Shown in pieces: positions 31,908-41,201 of a stretch of DNA of 64,000 nt. The position numbers were made by a program, and so were the translations under genes. The stretch is taken from the NCBI GenBank assembly GCA_000721275.1, contig JOFO01000030.1:1-64000 (forward strand). The letters run 5' to 3'. The notes beneath the pieces are model-generated. The model searched no databases, was not told where the DNA came from, and saw nothing but the letters and a program-made list of their open reading frames with translations. The number at the start of each line of letters is the position of its first letter. Positions within the stretch are counted from its first letter, which is position 1. This DNA is from Microtetraspora glauca (lineage in GTDB: Bacteria; Actinomycetota; Actinomycetes; Streptomycetales; Streptomycetaceae).

Positions 31908-34900
31908 ATGTCTACTTCCTTCGCCGCCCTCCAGTCCGTCCTGGCCGAGGTCTCGCTGCGGGACTCCCACCGGCTCGGCCGCCGTCTCGAAGGCGCCCGC
32001 CGCATCCGCAAGCCCGAGGCCCGCGCCGCCGTCCTGGACGAGATCGCCGCAGAGGCGGCCAAGGCCAAGGAGCGCGTCGACCGGCGCGCCGCCCGCGTGC
32101 CCGCCGTCACCTATCCCGAGCAGCTGCCGGTCTCGCAGAAGAAGGACGAGATCCTGGAGGCGATACGCGACCACCAGGTCGTGATCGTCGCCGGTGAGAC
32201 CGGCTCCGGCAAGACCACGCAGATCCCGAAGATCTGCCTGGAGCTGGGCCGCGGCGTCCGGGGCATGATCGGGCACACCCAGCCCCGCCGGATCGCCGCC
32301 CGCACGGTCGCCGAGCGCGTGGCCGAGGAGCTGAAGACCCCGCTGGGCGAGGCCGTCGGCTGGAAGGTCCGGTTCACCGACCAGGTGAACCCCGACGCGA
32401 CCTTCGTGAAGCTGATGACGGACGGCATCCTGCTCGCCGAGATCCAGACGGACCGCGAGCTGCGCGCGTACGACACGATCATCATCGACGAGGCCCACGA
32501 GCGGTCCCTCAACATCGACTTCCTGCTCGGCTACCTGGCCCAGCTGCTGCCGAAGCGCCCCGACCTCAAGGTCGTGATCACCTCCGCGACGATCGACCCG
32601 GAGCGCTTCTCCCGCCACTTCGGCGACGCCCCGATCGTGGAGGTCTCCGGCCGCACGTATCCGGTGGAGGTCCGCTACCGGCCGCTCCTCGAAGAGGACT
32701 CCGACGACGCCGACCGGGACCAGATCACCGCCATCTGCGACGCCGTCGACGAGCTCCAGAAGGAGGGGCCGGGCGACATCCTGGTCTTCCTCTCCGGCGA
32801 GCGGGAGATCCGCGACACCGCGGACGCCCTCACCAAGAAGAAGCTCTTCAACACGGAGATCCTGCCGCTGTACGCGCGGCTCTCGCACGCCGAGCAGCAC
32901 CGGGTCTTCCAGGCGCACTCCGGCCGCCGGATCGTCCTCGCGACGAACGTCGCCGAGACCTCGCTGACCGTTCCCGGCATCAAGTACGTGATCGACCCGG
33001 GCACCGCCCGCATCTCGCGCTACTCGCACCGGACCAAGGTGCAGCGCCTCCCGATCGAGGCGATCTCGCAGGCCAGCGCCAACCAGCGGAAGGGCCGCTG
33101 CGGCCGTACCTCGGACGGCATCTGCATCCGCCTGTACTCCGAGGACGACTTCCTCACCCGCCCCGAGTTCACCGACGCGGAGATCCTGCGGACGAACCTG
33201 GCCTCCGTCATCCTCCAGATGACCGCGGCCGGCCTCGGCGACATCGAGAAGTTCCCCTTCATCGACCCGCCGGACCACCGCAACATCCGGGACGGCGTCC
33301 AGCTCCTCCAGGAGCTCGGCGCGCTCGACCCCGCCCAGAAGGACCCGCGCAAGCGCCTCACCGAGCAGGGCCGGAAGCTCTCCCAGCTCCCCGTCGACCC
33401 GCGGCTCGCCCGCATGGTGCTGGAGGCCGACAAGAACGGCTGCGTCCGCGAGGTCATGGTGATCGCGGCGGCCCTGTCCATCCAGGACCCGCGCGAGCGC
33501 CCCTCCGACAAGCAGGCGCAGGCCGACCAGCAGCACGCCCGCTTCAAGGACGAGACCAGCGACTTCCTCGCCCTCCTCAACCTGTGGCGGTACGTCCGCG
33601 AGCAGCAGAAGGAGCGCGGCTCGTCGTCCTTCCGCCGCATGTGCAAGCAGGAGTACCTGAACTTCCTGCGCATCCGCGAGTGGCAGGACATCTACTCCCA
33701 GCTGCGGACGGTCGCCAAGCAGATGGGGATCCACCTCAACGAGGAGGACGCCCCGGAGCAGTCGATCCACGTGTCCCTGCTCTCCGGCCTCCTCAGCCAC
33801 ATCGGCCTCAAGGACGTGAAGGAGTCCAAGGAGAACCGGGACGCGAAGGACGGCCGGCGCGAGGGCACCCGGAACGAGTACCTGGGCGCCCGGAACGCCA
33901 AGTTCGCGATCTTCCCCGGCTCCGCGCTCTTCAAGAAGCCGCCGCGGATGGTGATGTCCGCCGAGCTGGTGGAGACCTCCCGGCTGTGGGCGCGGGTGAA
34001 CGCGCGGATCGAGCCCGAGTGGGTCGAGCCGCTCGCCCAGCACCTGGTGAAGAAGACGTACAGCGAGCCGCACTGGGAGAAGGACCAGGCGGCCGTGATG
34101 GCGTACGAGAAGGTGACGCTGTACGGCGTCCCGATCGTCGCCGACCGCAAGGTGAACTACGGCCGGATCGACCCCGAGGTCTCCCGCGAGCTGTTCATCC
34201 GCAACGCGCTCGTGGAGGGCGACTGGCGCACCCACCACAAGTTCTTCGCCGACAACCGCAAGCTGCTCACCGAGGTCGAGGAGCTGGAGCACCGGGCCCG
34301 GCGCCGGGACATCCTCGTCGACGACGAGACGCTCTTCGACTTCTACGACAAGCGGGTCCCCGAACACGTCGTGTCCGGCGCCCACTTCGACTCGTGGTGG
34401 AAGCACAAGCGGCGCGAGGAGCCGGAGTTCCTCGACTTCGAGCGCGAGATGCTCATCAACGAGAAGGCCGGGGCCGTCACCAAGGACGACTACCCGGACT
34501 CGTGGCGGCAGGGCGCGCTCAAGTTCCGCGTGACGTACCAGTTCGAGCCGGGCGCGGACGCCGACGGCGTCACCGTGCACATCCCGCTCCAGGTGCTGAA
34601 CCAGGTCACCGACGAGGGCTTCGACTGGCAGATCCCGGGGCTGCGCGAGGAGGTCGTCACCGAGCTGATCCGCTCGCTGCCGAAGCCGATCCGCCGCCAC
34701 TACGTGCCGGCGCCGAACTACGCCGGACGCTTCCTGGACACCGTGGTGCCCGTCCAGGAGCCGCTGACGACGGCGCTGGCGCGCGAGCTCCAGCGGATGG
34801 TCGGCGTCCCGCTCACGCCCGAGGACTTCGACTGGGGGAAGCTCCCCGACCACCTCAAGATCACCTTCCGGATCGTCGACGAGCGGCGCCGGAAGCTCGC

Positions 34901-35897
34901 CGAGGACAAGGACCTGGAGGCGCTGCGGCTGAAGCTGCGCCCCAAGGCCCGTCAGGCGCTCTCCAAGGCCGCCCAGGCGGCCACGGCGGGCCCGGACGGC
35001 TCAGGTCCCTCCCTGGAGCGCTCGGGGCTGAAGGACTGGACGATCGGCACCCTCGTGCGGGTCTTCGAGACCAAGCGGGGCGGGCAGCCGGTGAAGGCGT
35101 ACCCGGCGCTGGTCGACGAGGGCGACACCGTCGCCGTCCGGCTCTTCGACTCGGAGGCCGAGCAGGAGCGGGCGATGTGGCGGGGCACCCGCCGGCTGAT
35201 CATGCTGAACGTCCCGGTGAGCCCGGCGAAGTTCGCGGCCGACCGGCTGACCAACCAGCAGAAGCTGGCCCTGTCGGCGAACCCGCACGGCTCGGTGCAG
35301 GCCCTCTTCGAGGACTGCGCCACCGCCGCCGCCGACCGGCTGATCGCGCAGCACGGCGGCCCGGTGTGGGACGAGGCGTCCTTCCGGACCCTGTACGACA
35401 AGGTCCGCGCCGACCTGGTGGAGCTGACCGTCCGCACGGTGGGCCAGGTCCAGCAGGTGCTGGCGGCCTGGCAGGCGTGCGAGCGGCGGCTGAAGGCCAC
35501 CACGAGCCCGGCGCTGCTGCCGAACCTCCAGGACGTGCGGAAGCAGCTGGACTGGCTCATGCCGGCCGGTTTCGTGACCCGTACGGGCCTGAAGCGGCTG
35601 CCGGACCTGATGCGCTACCTGGTGGCGGTGGACCGGCGGCTCCAGCAGATGCCGACCGGGGTCCAGCGGGACACCACCCGGATGGAGAAGGTCCACGAGA
35701 TGCTCGACGAGTACGCGTGGCTCCTGGAGCAGCTGCCGAAGGGGCGGCCGGTGCCGGCCGAGGTCACGGACATCCGCTGGATGATCGAGGAGCTGCGGGT
35801 GAGCTACTTCGCGCACGCGCTGGGCACCGCGCATCCGGTGTCGGACAAGCGGATCGTGAAGGCGATCGACGCGGCCGTGCCCGCACCGGCGCGGTAG
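31908..35897 (+). CDS. hrpA: ATP-dependent RNA helicase HrpA (DEAH/RHA family)
   Basis: 1,329 aa, the full length for HrpA. Core motifs are GETGSGKT (96-103), TQPRRIAA, DEAH in IIIDEAHERS, SAT in VITSATID, LVFLSGEREI, TNVAETSLTVPG and motif VI QRKGRCGR. HA2 and OB-fold regions follow (about 430-640). The bacterial-specific DUF3418 C-terminal half extends to residue 1329 (e.g. PVSPAKFAADRLTNQQKLAL). A cytoplasmic 3'-5' RNA helicase linked in E. coli to mRNA processing and rescue of stalled or collided ribosomes. Divergently oriented to the redox genes and monocistronic. The ATG lacks a strong ribosome site but is the only start that fits the family's N-terminus. Confidence 0.95.
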   Translation: MSTSFAALQSVLAEVSLRDSHRLGRRLEGARRIRKPEARAAVLDEIAAEAAKAKERVDRRAARVPAVTYPEQLPVSQKKDEILEAIRDHQVVIVAGETGSGKTTQIPKICLELGRGVRGMIGHTQPRRIAARTVAERVAEELKTPLGEAVGWKVRFTDQVNPDATFVKLMTDGILLAEIQTDRELRAYDTIIIDEAHERSLNIDFLLGYLAQLLPKRPDLKVVITSATIDPERFSRHFGDAPIVEVSGRTYPVEVRYRPLLEEDSDDADRDQITAICDAVDELQKEGPGDILVFLSGEREIRDTADALTKKKLFNTEILPLYARLSHAEQHRVFQAHSGRRIVLATNVAETSLTVPGIKYVIDPGTARISRYSHRTKVQRLPIEAISQASANQRKGRCGRTSDGICIRLYSEDDFLTRPEFTDAEILRTNLASVILQMTAAGLGDIEKFPFIDPPDHRNIRDGVQLLQELGALDPAQKDPRKRLTEQGRKLSQLPVDPRLARMVLEADKNGCVREVMVIAAALSIQDPRERPSDKQAQADQQHARFKDETSDFLALLNLWRYVREQQKERGSSSFRRMCKQEYLNFLRIREWQDIYSQLRTVAKQMGIHLNEEDAPEQSIHVSLLSGLLSHIGLKDVKESKENRDAKDGRREGTRNEYLGARNAKFAIFPGSALFKKPPRMVMSAELVETSRLWARVNARIEPEWVEPLAQHLVKKTYSEPHWEKDQAAVMAYEKVTLYGVPIVADRKVNYGRIDPEVSRELFIRNALVEGDWRTHHKFFADNRKLLTEVEELEHRARRRDILVDDETLFDFYDKRVPEHVVSGAHFDSWWKHKRREEPEFLDFEREMLINEKAGAVTKDDYPDSWRQGALKFRVTYQFEPGADADGVTVHIPLQVLNQVTDEGFDWQIPGLREEVVTELIRSLPKPIRRHYVPAPNYAGRFLDTVVPVQEPLTTALARELQRMVGVPLTPEDFDWGKLPDHLKITFRIVDERRRKLAEDKDLEALRLKLRPKARQALSKAAQAATAGPDGSGPSLERSGLKDWTIGTLVRVFETKRGGQPVKAYPALVDEGDTVAVRLFDSEAEQERAMWRGTRRLIMLNVPVSPAKFAADRLTNQQKLALSANPHGSVQALFEDCATAAADRLIAQHGGPVWDEASFRTLYDKVRADLVELTVRTVGQVQQVLAAWQACERRLKATTSPALLPNLQDVRKQLDWLMPAGFVTRTGLKRLPDLMRYLVAVDRRLQQMPTGVQRDTTRMEKVHEMLDEYAWLLEQLPKGRPVPAEVTDIRWMIEELRVSYFAHALGTAHPVSDKRIVKAIDAAVPAPAR

Positions 35898-35912
35898 CGG
35901 ACTGGGTGTGAG

Positions 35913-35942
35913 TTCGACCGGACCGCTGACCTGCTGTACAGT
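35913..35942 (+). promoter_or_regulatory. Promoter of tRNA-Asp copy 2
   Basis: TTCGAC (35913-35918), 18-bp spacer and TACAGT (35937-35942), 33 bp upstream of the tRNA. Confidence 0.5.
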
Positions 35943-35974
35943 TCTTCTCGCAGCCACGCACGAACGGTTGCGAG

Positions 35975-36048
35975 GGTCCTGTGGAGCAGTTGGTTAGCTC
36001 GCCACCCTGTCAAGGTGGAGGTCGCGGGTTCAAGTCCCGTCAGGATCG
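35975..36048 (+). tRNA. tRNA-Asp(GTC), copy 2
   Basis: Sequence identical to the copy at 29401-29474, anticodon loop CTGTCAA. It stands alone with its own promoter and terminator. Confidence 0.96.
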
Positions 36049-36056
36049 CGTTGGAA

Positions 36057-36087
36057 GAAGGCCCGCATCGTCTCGATGCGGGCCTTC
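36057..36087 (+). terminator. Terminator of tRNA-Asp copy 2
   Basis: GAAGGCCCGCATCG / CGATGCGGGCCTTC with a 3-nt loop, followed by TTCGTCG. Confidence 0.85.
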
Positions 36088-36505
36088 TTCGTCGTGCGCA
36101 CAGGACGCTCTTCCGCCGCCGGCCGATGCGTGGACTCCACTCGAACGGGGGACGAAAGTCCCGCCTGCCGGTGACCATCGGCGGCTGGGGTGCCGCCTCC
36201 GGGGGTGGCAGGCTGGTCGGTGACAAGGCTTTGACGGTGTGACGGGAGTCACGGGAACCCCTTCCGCAACCCCCTCGTTTATGCCGCTCCTACAACACCT
36301 CCATTTAATACGTGCAATTGCACCCGTGTTCGAGGTGTGGGAGCGGGCCCAAAAAGAAGATCGCGCTGGACCCGGCGGAGTCCAGCGCGATCGGTGACGG
36401 TGGCCTGTTGGGGCAGGTCCGTCGGCAGAGCTGAGGGGTGGGCGACCGGGTTGGGGGACCCGGACAGGCCCGGTGTTACGGGGTGTTGCGCGTCTCGCGG
36501 GTGCC
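36088..36505. other. Gap between tRNA-Asp and bldC with nested inverted repeats
   Basis: No gene seen. It contains an A/T-richer block at 36286-36344. There, arms GCTCCTACAACACCTC and GAGGTGTGGGAGC flank the perfect palindrome GTGCAATTGCAC (36312-36323). The bldC terminator follows at 36359-36392. Confidence 0.55.
36359..36392 (-). terminator. Intrinsic terminator of bldC
   Basis: A perfect 13-bp stem (GATCGCGCTGGAC / GTCCAGCGCGATC). On the minus strand it is followed by TTCTTTTT, an unusually good T-tract for this GC-rich genome. Confidence 0.9.
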
Positions 36506-36712
36506 TCAGGCCTCGCTGCGCTGCTGCGGGATGCCCGCCAGCAGGGCGCGGACCTCGGCCTCGCGGTACCGGCGGTGCCCACCCAGGGTGCGGATGGACG
36601 TGAGCTTGCCGGCCTTGGCCCAGCGGGTCACCGTCTTCGGGTCCACGCGGAACATCGTGGCGACCTCGGCAGGGGTCAGCAGCGGCTCGGCATCAGGGGT
36701 GCGAGCGGTCAT
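36506..36712 (-). CDS. bldC: Developmental regulator BldC (MerR-like DNA-binding protein)
   Basis: 68 aa, the family length. It is essentially a single winged-helix MerR-type DNA-binding domain without an effector domain: LLTPAEVATMFRVDPKTVTRWAKAGKLTS (helix-turn-helix) and the wing RTLGGHRRYREAEVRALL. BldC is a highly conserved Streptomyces regulator. It binds cooperatively to direct repeats and controls onset of differentiation, holding cells in vegetative growth. The gene is monocistronic, with a long upstream region and an intrinsic terminator. Neighbours (hrpA, vdh) match those I recall around bldC in other streptomycetes. Confidence 0.96.
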   Translation of the reverse strand: MTARTPDAEPLLTPAEVATMFRVDPKTVTRWAKAGKLTSIRTLGGHRRYREAEVRALLAGIPQQRSEA

Positions 36713-37258
36713 GAGCGGCCTCCTCGGGAGAACCGAACCTTCTCGGTTCTTTCCTCTAAATTCTGCACCTTGACCCGCCTTGCCCGAAATGGCAGAAGCG
36801 GGTCGAGTCGGTTATAGGACGAACGGCTTGTCCTCGGCACTACAACTACACCATCCGTCCAGCCGCGTCGGCCAAACCGATGGAATTGCCCTCGCAGGTG
36901 TTCATCAGCGGCGGAAGTCGACTGACCATGCCATAACGGACAGTCACGCCACTGTGACGATCAGTCACAGAGCGATCAGGAGTCCTCAGACCCCCCATAG
37001 AGTGCAATGCTGAGCTTTCCGCCCGAACTTGGGCGGAAGGAACCCTCCCCGGACTCCTTGTCCTATTTTGGCACGAGGGTAGGTGATCGACGCAAGGGTA
37101 CGTTTAGTGCTGTCCGTCACGCTTGAGCCAAAGGCCCGGTTCAGGACCAACGTCCCGCCGGATCCGGCCAGATCGATCCGGCCAGCCACCATGAAGATCA
37201 TTTACCCCCACGGGACATGTCTTGTCCATGCACACCTGACGAAGATGCCCGGCCTATG
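36713..37258. promoter_or_regulatory. Long bldC upstream region with repeats
   Basis: 546 bp without a convincing gene. On the minus strand TATAAC (36816-36811) is a candidate -10, about 100 nt before bldC. Two direct CAGTCAC heptamers (36941 and 36962), 21 bp apart, flank an inverted GTGAC, and the sequence CTGTGAC-N5-GTCACAG (36952-36970) is palindromic. A further inverted repeat TTCCGCCC / GGGCGGAA lies at about 37018-37039. The long leader suggests complex control of bldC. Confidence 0.5.
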
Positions 37259-38113
37259 TCAATTCGCGTGCCGCAGGTCCCTGACGGCCCGCCAGCGCTC
37301 CGCCAGCCGCGCGTACACCTCCGCCGCCGCCACGTCGTCCCCCGCCCGCAGCGCCGCCAGCCCCTCCGCCACGTCCGCCGCCGACCGGTCCGCCGCCAGC
37401 CGCTCCTCCGCCACCGCGTGCACCAGACCGCCGTAGTCCAGCTCCACCAGCGCCCGCGGATGGAACTCCTCCAGCCACCGGCCCACGTCCACCAGCCCCT
37501 GCGCCAGCGGCCCCTCGTCCACCGAGTCCCGCAGCGCGCGCAGCGCCCGCGCGAGCCTCCGCCGCGCCTGCGCCATCGTCGTCCGGTAGCGCAGCACCGG
37601 CGCCCGCCCCGCCGCCCGGTCCCCCGCCTCGTACGACCGCTCCTCGTCGCCGAAGAGCGCGAACCAGCGCAGCGGCACCTGCCACACCGCCGTCCTGATC
37701 CACGGCCGCGCGTCCGGGTTCCGCTCCAGCCAGCGCTCGTGATCCGCCTCCACCTGCGCCCGCACCACCGGCGGCAGCATCGCGTCCAGCACCGGCGCCG
37801 GCAGCCCGCTCTCCGCCACCAGGTCCCGCAGCGCCAGCCAGCTCCGCAGCCGGGTCCGCCACGGGCAGACCACCACCACCCCGTCCAGGTGCGCCACGAA
37901 CGCCTCGCCGCTCTCGTGCACGGGCACCGGGACCGGCGGCACCGGCACCAGGTCCGCCAGCGAGCGCCGCAGCTCGTCCTGGGCGCCCGGGGTGCCCGGC
38001 CGGCGGGCGTACCGCGACCAGTGGGTCCGCTCCGGCTCGGGGAACGCGGCCAGCGGCTCGTACACCCGCAGATAAGAGGCGTACGGGACGAGCAACGTGG
38101 AGTCGACCGACAT
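37259..38113 (-). CDS. Conserved hypothetical protein
   Basis: 284 aa, no signal peptide. A soluble, Arg/Trp-rich protein. Conserved-looking blocks are HWSRYARRPGTPGAQDELRRSLADL, VCPWRTRLRSWLALRDL and VWQVPLRWFALFGDEERSY, and the C-terminal half is helical. I do not recognise a characterised family, though a protein of this type commonly sits between bldC and vdh in Streptomyces. It is transcribed divergently from vdh across 155 bp. The ORF has normal codon bias and an ATG start. Confidence 0.75.
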   Translation of the reverse strand: MSVDSTLLVPYASYLRVYEPLAAFPEPERTHWSRYARRPGTPGAQDELRRSLADLVPVPPVPVPVHESGEAFVAHLDGVVVVCPWRTRLRSWLALRDLVAESGLPAPVLDAMLPPVVRAQVEADHERWLERNPDARPWIRTAVWQVPLRWFALFGDEERSYEAGDRAAGRAPVLRYRTTMAQARRRLARALRALRDSVDEGPLAQGLVDVGRWLEEFHPRALVELDYGGLVHAVAEERLAADRSAADVAEGLAALRAGDDVAAAEVYARLAERWRAVRDLRHAN

Positions 38114-38268
38114 GCCGCGAATCCTTCCACGCGGGTACTCCCCGAGGGGGTGATCCGGCCCACTCCGCCCTTCCTACGCCCAGGTAGGACTTAATCTCAT
38201 GGCGCAATGGGTCCTCCCCCACCCGCAGGGGGGACCTCCCCGCCGCTTCTTCCTTGGGAGTCACCACC

Positions 38269-39354
38269 GTGACCGCAACTGACGGCGTCCTGCACACCCT
38301 GTTCCACTCGGAGCAGGGCGGCCACGAGCAAGTCGTGCTCTGCCAGGACCGCGCCACCGGCCTCAAGGCCGTCATCGCCCTGCACAACACCGCCCTCGGC
38401 CCCGCCCTCGGCGGCACCCGCTTCTACCCGTACGCCACCGAGGCCGAGGCCGTCGCCGACGCCCTCAACCTGGCGCGCGGCATGTCGTACAAGAACGCCA
38501 TGGCCGGGCTCGACCACGGCGGCGGCAAGGCCGTGATCATCGGTGACCCCGAGCTGATCAAGACCGAGGAGCTGCTGCTCGCCTACGGCCGCTTCGTCGC
38601 CTCCCTCGGCGGGCGCTACGTGACCGCCTGCGACGTCGGCACCTACGTCGCCGACATGGACGTCGTGGCCCGGACGAACAAGTGGACCACCGGCCGCTCC
38701 CCGGAGAACGGCGGCGCCGGCGACTCCTCCGTCCTCACCGCCTTCGGCGTCTTCCAGGGCATGCGCGCCTCCGCCCAGCACCTGTGGGGCGACCCGACGC
38801 TGCGCGGCCGGAAGGTCGGCGTCGCCGGCGTCGGCAAGGTCGGCCACTACCTCGTCGAGCACCTCCTGGAGGACGGCGCCGAGGTCGTCATCACCGACGT
38901 CCGCGAGGAGTCGGTACGCCGGATCACCGACAAGTACCCGCAGGTCCAGGTGGTCGCCGACACCGAGGCGCTGATCCGCGTCGAGGGCCTCGACATCTAC
39001 GCCCCCTGCGCGCTCGGCGGCGCCCTGAACGACACCACGGTCCCGTTCCTCACCGCGAAGGTCGTGTGCGGCGCGGCGAACAACCAGCTCGCGCACCCGG
39101 GCGTCGAGAAGGACCTGGAGGCCCGCGGCATCCTCTACGCCCCGGACTACGTGGTGAACGCCGGTGGCGTGATCCAGGTCGCCGACGAGCTCCACGGCTT
39201 CGACTTCGACCGCTGCAAGGCGAAGGCCACGAAGATCTTCGACACCACCCTGGAGATCTTCGCACGTGCGAAGGCCGACGGCATTCCGCCGGCCGCCGCC
39301 GCCGACCGGATCGCCGAGCAGCGGATGGCCGACGCGCGGCGCGCCGGGGCCTGA
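38269..39354 (+). CDS. vdh: Valine (Leu/Phe/Val) dehydrogenase
   Basis: 361 aa from the GTG at 38269 (GGGAG 8 nt upstream; a TTG 15 nt earlier is less likely). It catalyses NAD-dependent oxidative deamination of valine, leucine and isoleucine to 2-oxo acids. This is the first step of branched-chain amino-acid catabolism, feeding acyl-CoA precursors for polyketides. The substrate-binding Gly-rich motif with catalytic Lys is [16 protein letters not shown]. The Rossmann motif is [16 protein letters not shown], and the family block [17 protein letters not shown] follows. It is cytoplasmic and monocistronic. Confidence 0.95.
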   Translation: MTATDGVLHTLFHSEQGGHEQVVLCQDRATGLKAVIALHNTALGPALGGTRFYPYATEAEAVADALNLARGMSYKNAMAGLDHGGGKAVIIGDPELIKTEELLLAYGRFVASLGGRYVTACDVGTYVADMDVVARTNKWTTGRSPENGGAGDSSVLTAFGVFQGMRASAQHLWGDPTLRGRKVGVAGVGKVGHYLVEHLLEDGAEVVITDVREESVRRITDKYPQVQVVADTEALIRVEGLDIYAPCALGGALNDTTVPFLTAKVVCGAANNQLAHPGVEKDLEARGILYAPDYVVNAGGVIQVADELHGFDFDRCKAKATKIFDTTLEIFARAKADGIPPAAAADRIAEQRMADARRAGA

Positions 39355-39632
39355 CGCCCACGGGGTCCGGCCCGCGGCCCGGGAGACTTCGCTCACGCCG
39401 ATCGGCGGGTCGGACCCCCAGAAGAGGTTAAAATCGCGACTGACCAGCGAGGAAAGGGCACCTCGATGGTTCTGTACCGGGGTATGTGATGCGCGCGGCG
39501 TACCGTAGACCCGAGGAAACAGGTACCGTTGAAGCCCTACGGACCGGTCTCTCCGTCGAGAGGCCGTTTCGGACCATGAACGCGTGTCAAGACTCTGGGG
39601 CCGGCGAGCCCCGTCACCGAGGGGGTCGAGCC

Positions 39633-39884
39633 ATGGGGCGCGGCCGGGCAAAGGCCAAGCAGACCAAGGTCGCCCGCCAGCTGAAGTACAGCAGCGGCGG
39701 GACCGACCTGGCGCGTCTGGCCCATGAACTGGGCGCTTCGACTTCGAACCAGCCGCCGAATGGCGAGCCGTTCGAGGACGACGACGAGGAAGACGACCCG
39801 TACGCGCAGTACGCGGATCTGTACAACACGGACGACGAGGACGAGGACGACGAGTCCGGTCCGCACTCGTCCCGTCGCGCTTGA
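39633..39884 (+). CDS. DUF3073 family protein
   Basis: 83 aa from the ATG at 39633. The highly conserved actinobacterial N-terminus MGRGRAKAKQTKVARQLKY is present. A block LARLAHELG follows, then a strongly acidic tail (EDDDEEDDPYAQYADLYNTDDED). The basic start and acidic tail suggest a nucleic-acid or ribosome-associated protein, but the function is unknown. The 278 bp upstream contain no gene and must hold its promoter. A terminator follows directly. Confidence 0.9.
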   Translation: MGRGRAKAKQTKVARQLKYSSGGTDLARLAHELGASTSNQPPNGEPFEDDDEEDDPYAQYADLYNTDDEDEDDESGPHSSRRA

Positions 39885-39899
39885 CCTTCTGAAGACCGA

Positions 39900-39929
39900 A
39901 ACCCGGTCCGGCTGCCCGGACCGGGTTTT
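39900..39929 (+). terminator. Terminator of the DUF3073 gene
   Basis: AACCCGGTCCGG / CCGGACCGGGTT hairpin followed by a TTTT run, 16 bp past the stop. Confidence 0.88.
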
Positions 39930-40040
39930 CGTGCTGCCCGGCGTCTCCGCGGCCCGGCGCCTCTCCCGGCGCGCCACGGGCCGCGCCGGGCCGCTGCGAG
40001 CTGCCCAGCGACGCGCGCCGGTCCCGGACGGACACGCGAG

Positions 40041-40073
40041 GAAGGGGCACCCCGCCCGGCGGGGTGCCCCTTC
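40041..40073 (-). terminator. Terminator of the purF-purM operon
   Basis: GAAGGGGCACCCCG / CGGGGTGCCCCTTC with a 5-nt loop, just beyond the purM stop on the minus strand. Confidence 0.85.
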
Positions 40074-40088
40074 ACGTACCGCTGTCGC

Positions 40089-41156
40089 CTACTTCGCGTA
40101 GTCGCCGACCAGCTCGGCGCCGGAGGTCCGGTCGCCGCGCTCGGTGATCTCGCCGGCCACCCAGGCGTCGAGCCCGCGGTCGGCCAGCGTGGTGAGGGCG
40201 GCGTCGACCGACTCGGCGGGGACGACGGCCATCATGCCGACGCCCATGTTGAGGGTCTTCTCGAGCTCCAGGCGCTCCACCCGGCCGGCGGTGCCGACGA
40301 GGTCGAAGATCGCGCCCGGGGTCCAGGTGGAGCGGTCCACGGTGGCGTGCAGGCCGTCCGGGATCACCCGCGCGAGGTTGGCCGCGAGGCCGCCGCCGGT
40401 GATGTGGCTGAAGGCGTGCACCTCGGTGGTCCGGGTGAGCGCCAGGCAGTCCAGCGAGTAGATCCGGGTGGGCTCCAGCAGCTCCTCGCCGAGCGTCCGG
40501 CCCAGCTCGTCGACCCGCTGGTCGAGGCTCATGCCGGCGCGGTCGAAGACCACGTGCCGGACGAGCGAGTACCCGTTGGAGTGAAGCCCGGAGGAAGCCA
40601 TGGCGATGACCGCGTCCCCCGTACGGATGCGATCGGCGCCCAGCAGGCGATCGTGCTCGACGACGCCGGTGCCGGCGCCGGCCACGTCGAAGTCGTCCGG
40701 GCCGAGCAGGCCCGGGTGCTCCGCCGTCTCGCCGCCGACCAGGGCGCAGCCGGCCAGGACGCAGCCCTCGGCGATGCCCTTGACGATGGCGGCGACCCGC
40801 TCCGGGTGGACCTTGCCCACGCAGATGTAGTCGGTCATGAAGAGCGGCTCGGCGCCGCAGACGACGATGTCGTCCATGACCATGGCGACCAGGTCGTGGC
40901 CGATGGTGTCGTACACGCCCATCTGGCGGGCGATGTCGACCTTCGTGCCGACGCCGTCGGTGGCCGAGGCGAGCAGCGGACGCTCGTAGCGCTTGAGGGC
41001 GGAGGCGTCGAAGAGGCCGGCGAAGCCGCCGAGGCCGCCGAGGACCTCGGGGCGCTGCGTCTTCTTCACCCACTCCTTCATCAGCTCGACGGCGCGGTCG
41101 CCCGCCTCGATGTCGACGCCCGCAGAGGCGTAGCTGGCACCAGTGGTCTCAGGCAT
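40089..41156 (-). CDS. purM: Phosphoribosylformylglycinamidine cyclo-ligase (AIR synthetase)
   Basis: 355 aa. It converts FGAM plus ATP to AIR, the fifth step of purine synthesis. AIRS-family features are the N-terminal YASAGVDIEAGDRAVELMK, GGFAGLFDASALKRYERPLLASATDGVGTK, the ATP-site Asp in DDIVVCGAEPLFMTDYI, GCALVGGETAEHPG and HITGGGLAANLARVIP. Dimeric cytoplasmic enzyme. It lies 45 bp downstream of purF on the same strand and is surely co-transcribed with it. Confidence 0.97.
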   Translation of the reverse strand: MPETTGASYASAGVDIEAGDRAVELMKEWVKKTQRPEVLGGLGGFAGLFDASALKRYERPLLASATDGVGTKVDIARQMGVYDTIGHDLVAMVMDDIVVCGAEPLFMTDYICVGKVHPERVAAIVKGIAEGCVLAGCALVGGETAEHPGLLGPDDFDVAGAGTGVVEHDRLLGADRIRTGDAVIAMASSGLHSNGYSLVRHVVFDRAGMSLDQRVDELGRTLGEELLEPTRIYSLDCLALTRTTEVHAFSHITGGGLAANLARVIPDGLHATVDRSTWTPGAIFDLVGTAGRVERLELEKTLNMGVGMMAVVPAESVDAALTTLADRGLDAWVAGEITERGDRTSGAELVGDYAK

Positions 41157-41201
41157 GCTGAAGAACTTTCGTGTCGTGTACTGCGGGTGTGCAGCGGGGT
41201 G

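Noticed and set aside
36952..36970. Crp-like TGTGA/TCACA operator upstream of bldC
   Set aside because: The half-sites are separated by 7 nt instead of the 6 nt required for a Crp palindrome, so it is reported only as a generic inverted repeat.
36986..37201. 71-residue minus-strand open frame in the bldC upstream region
   Set aside because: No ribosome site, atypical codon use, and it overlaps inverted repeats, so it is treated as non-coding.
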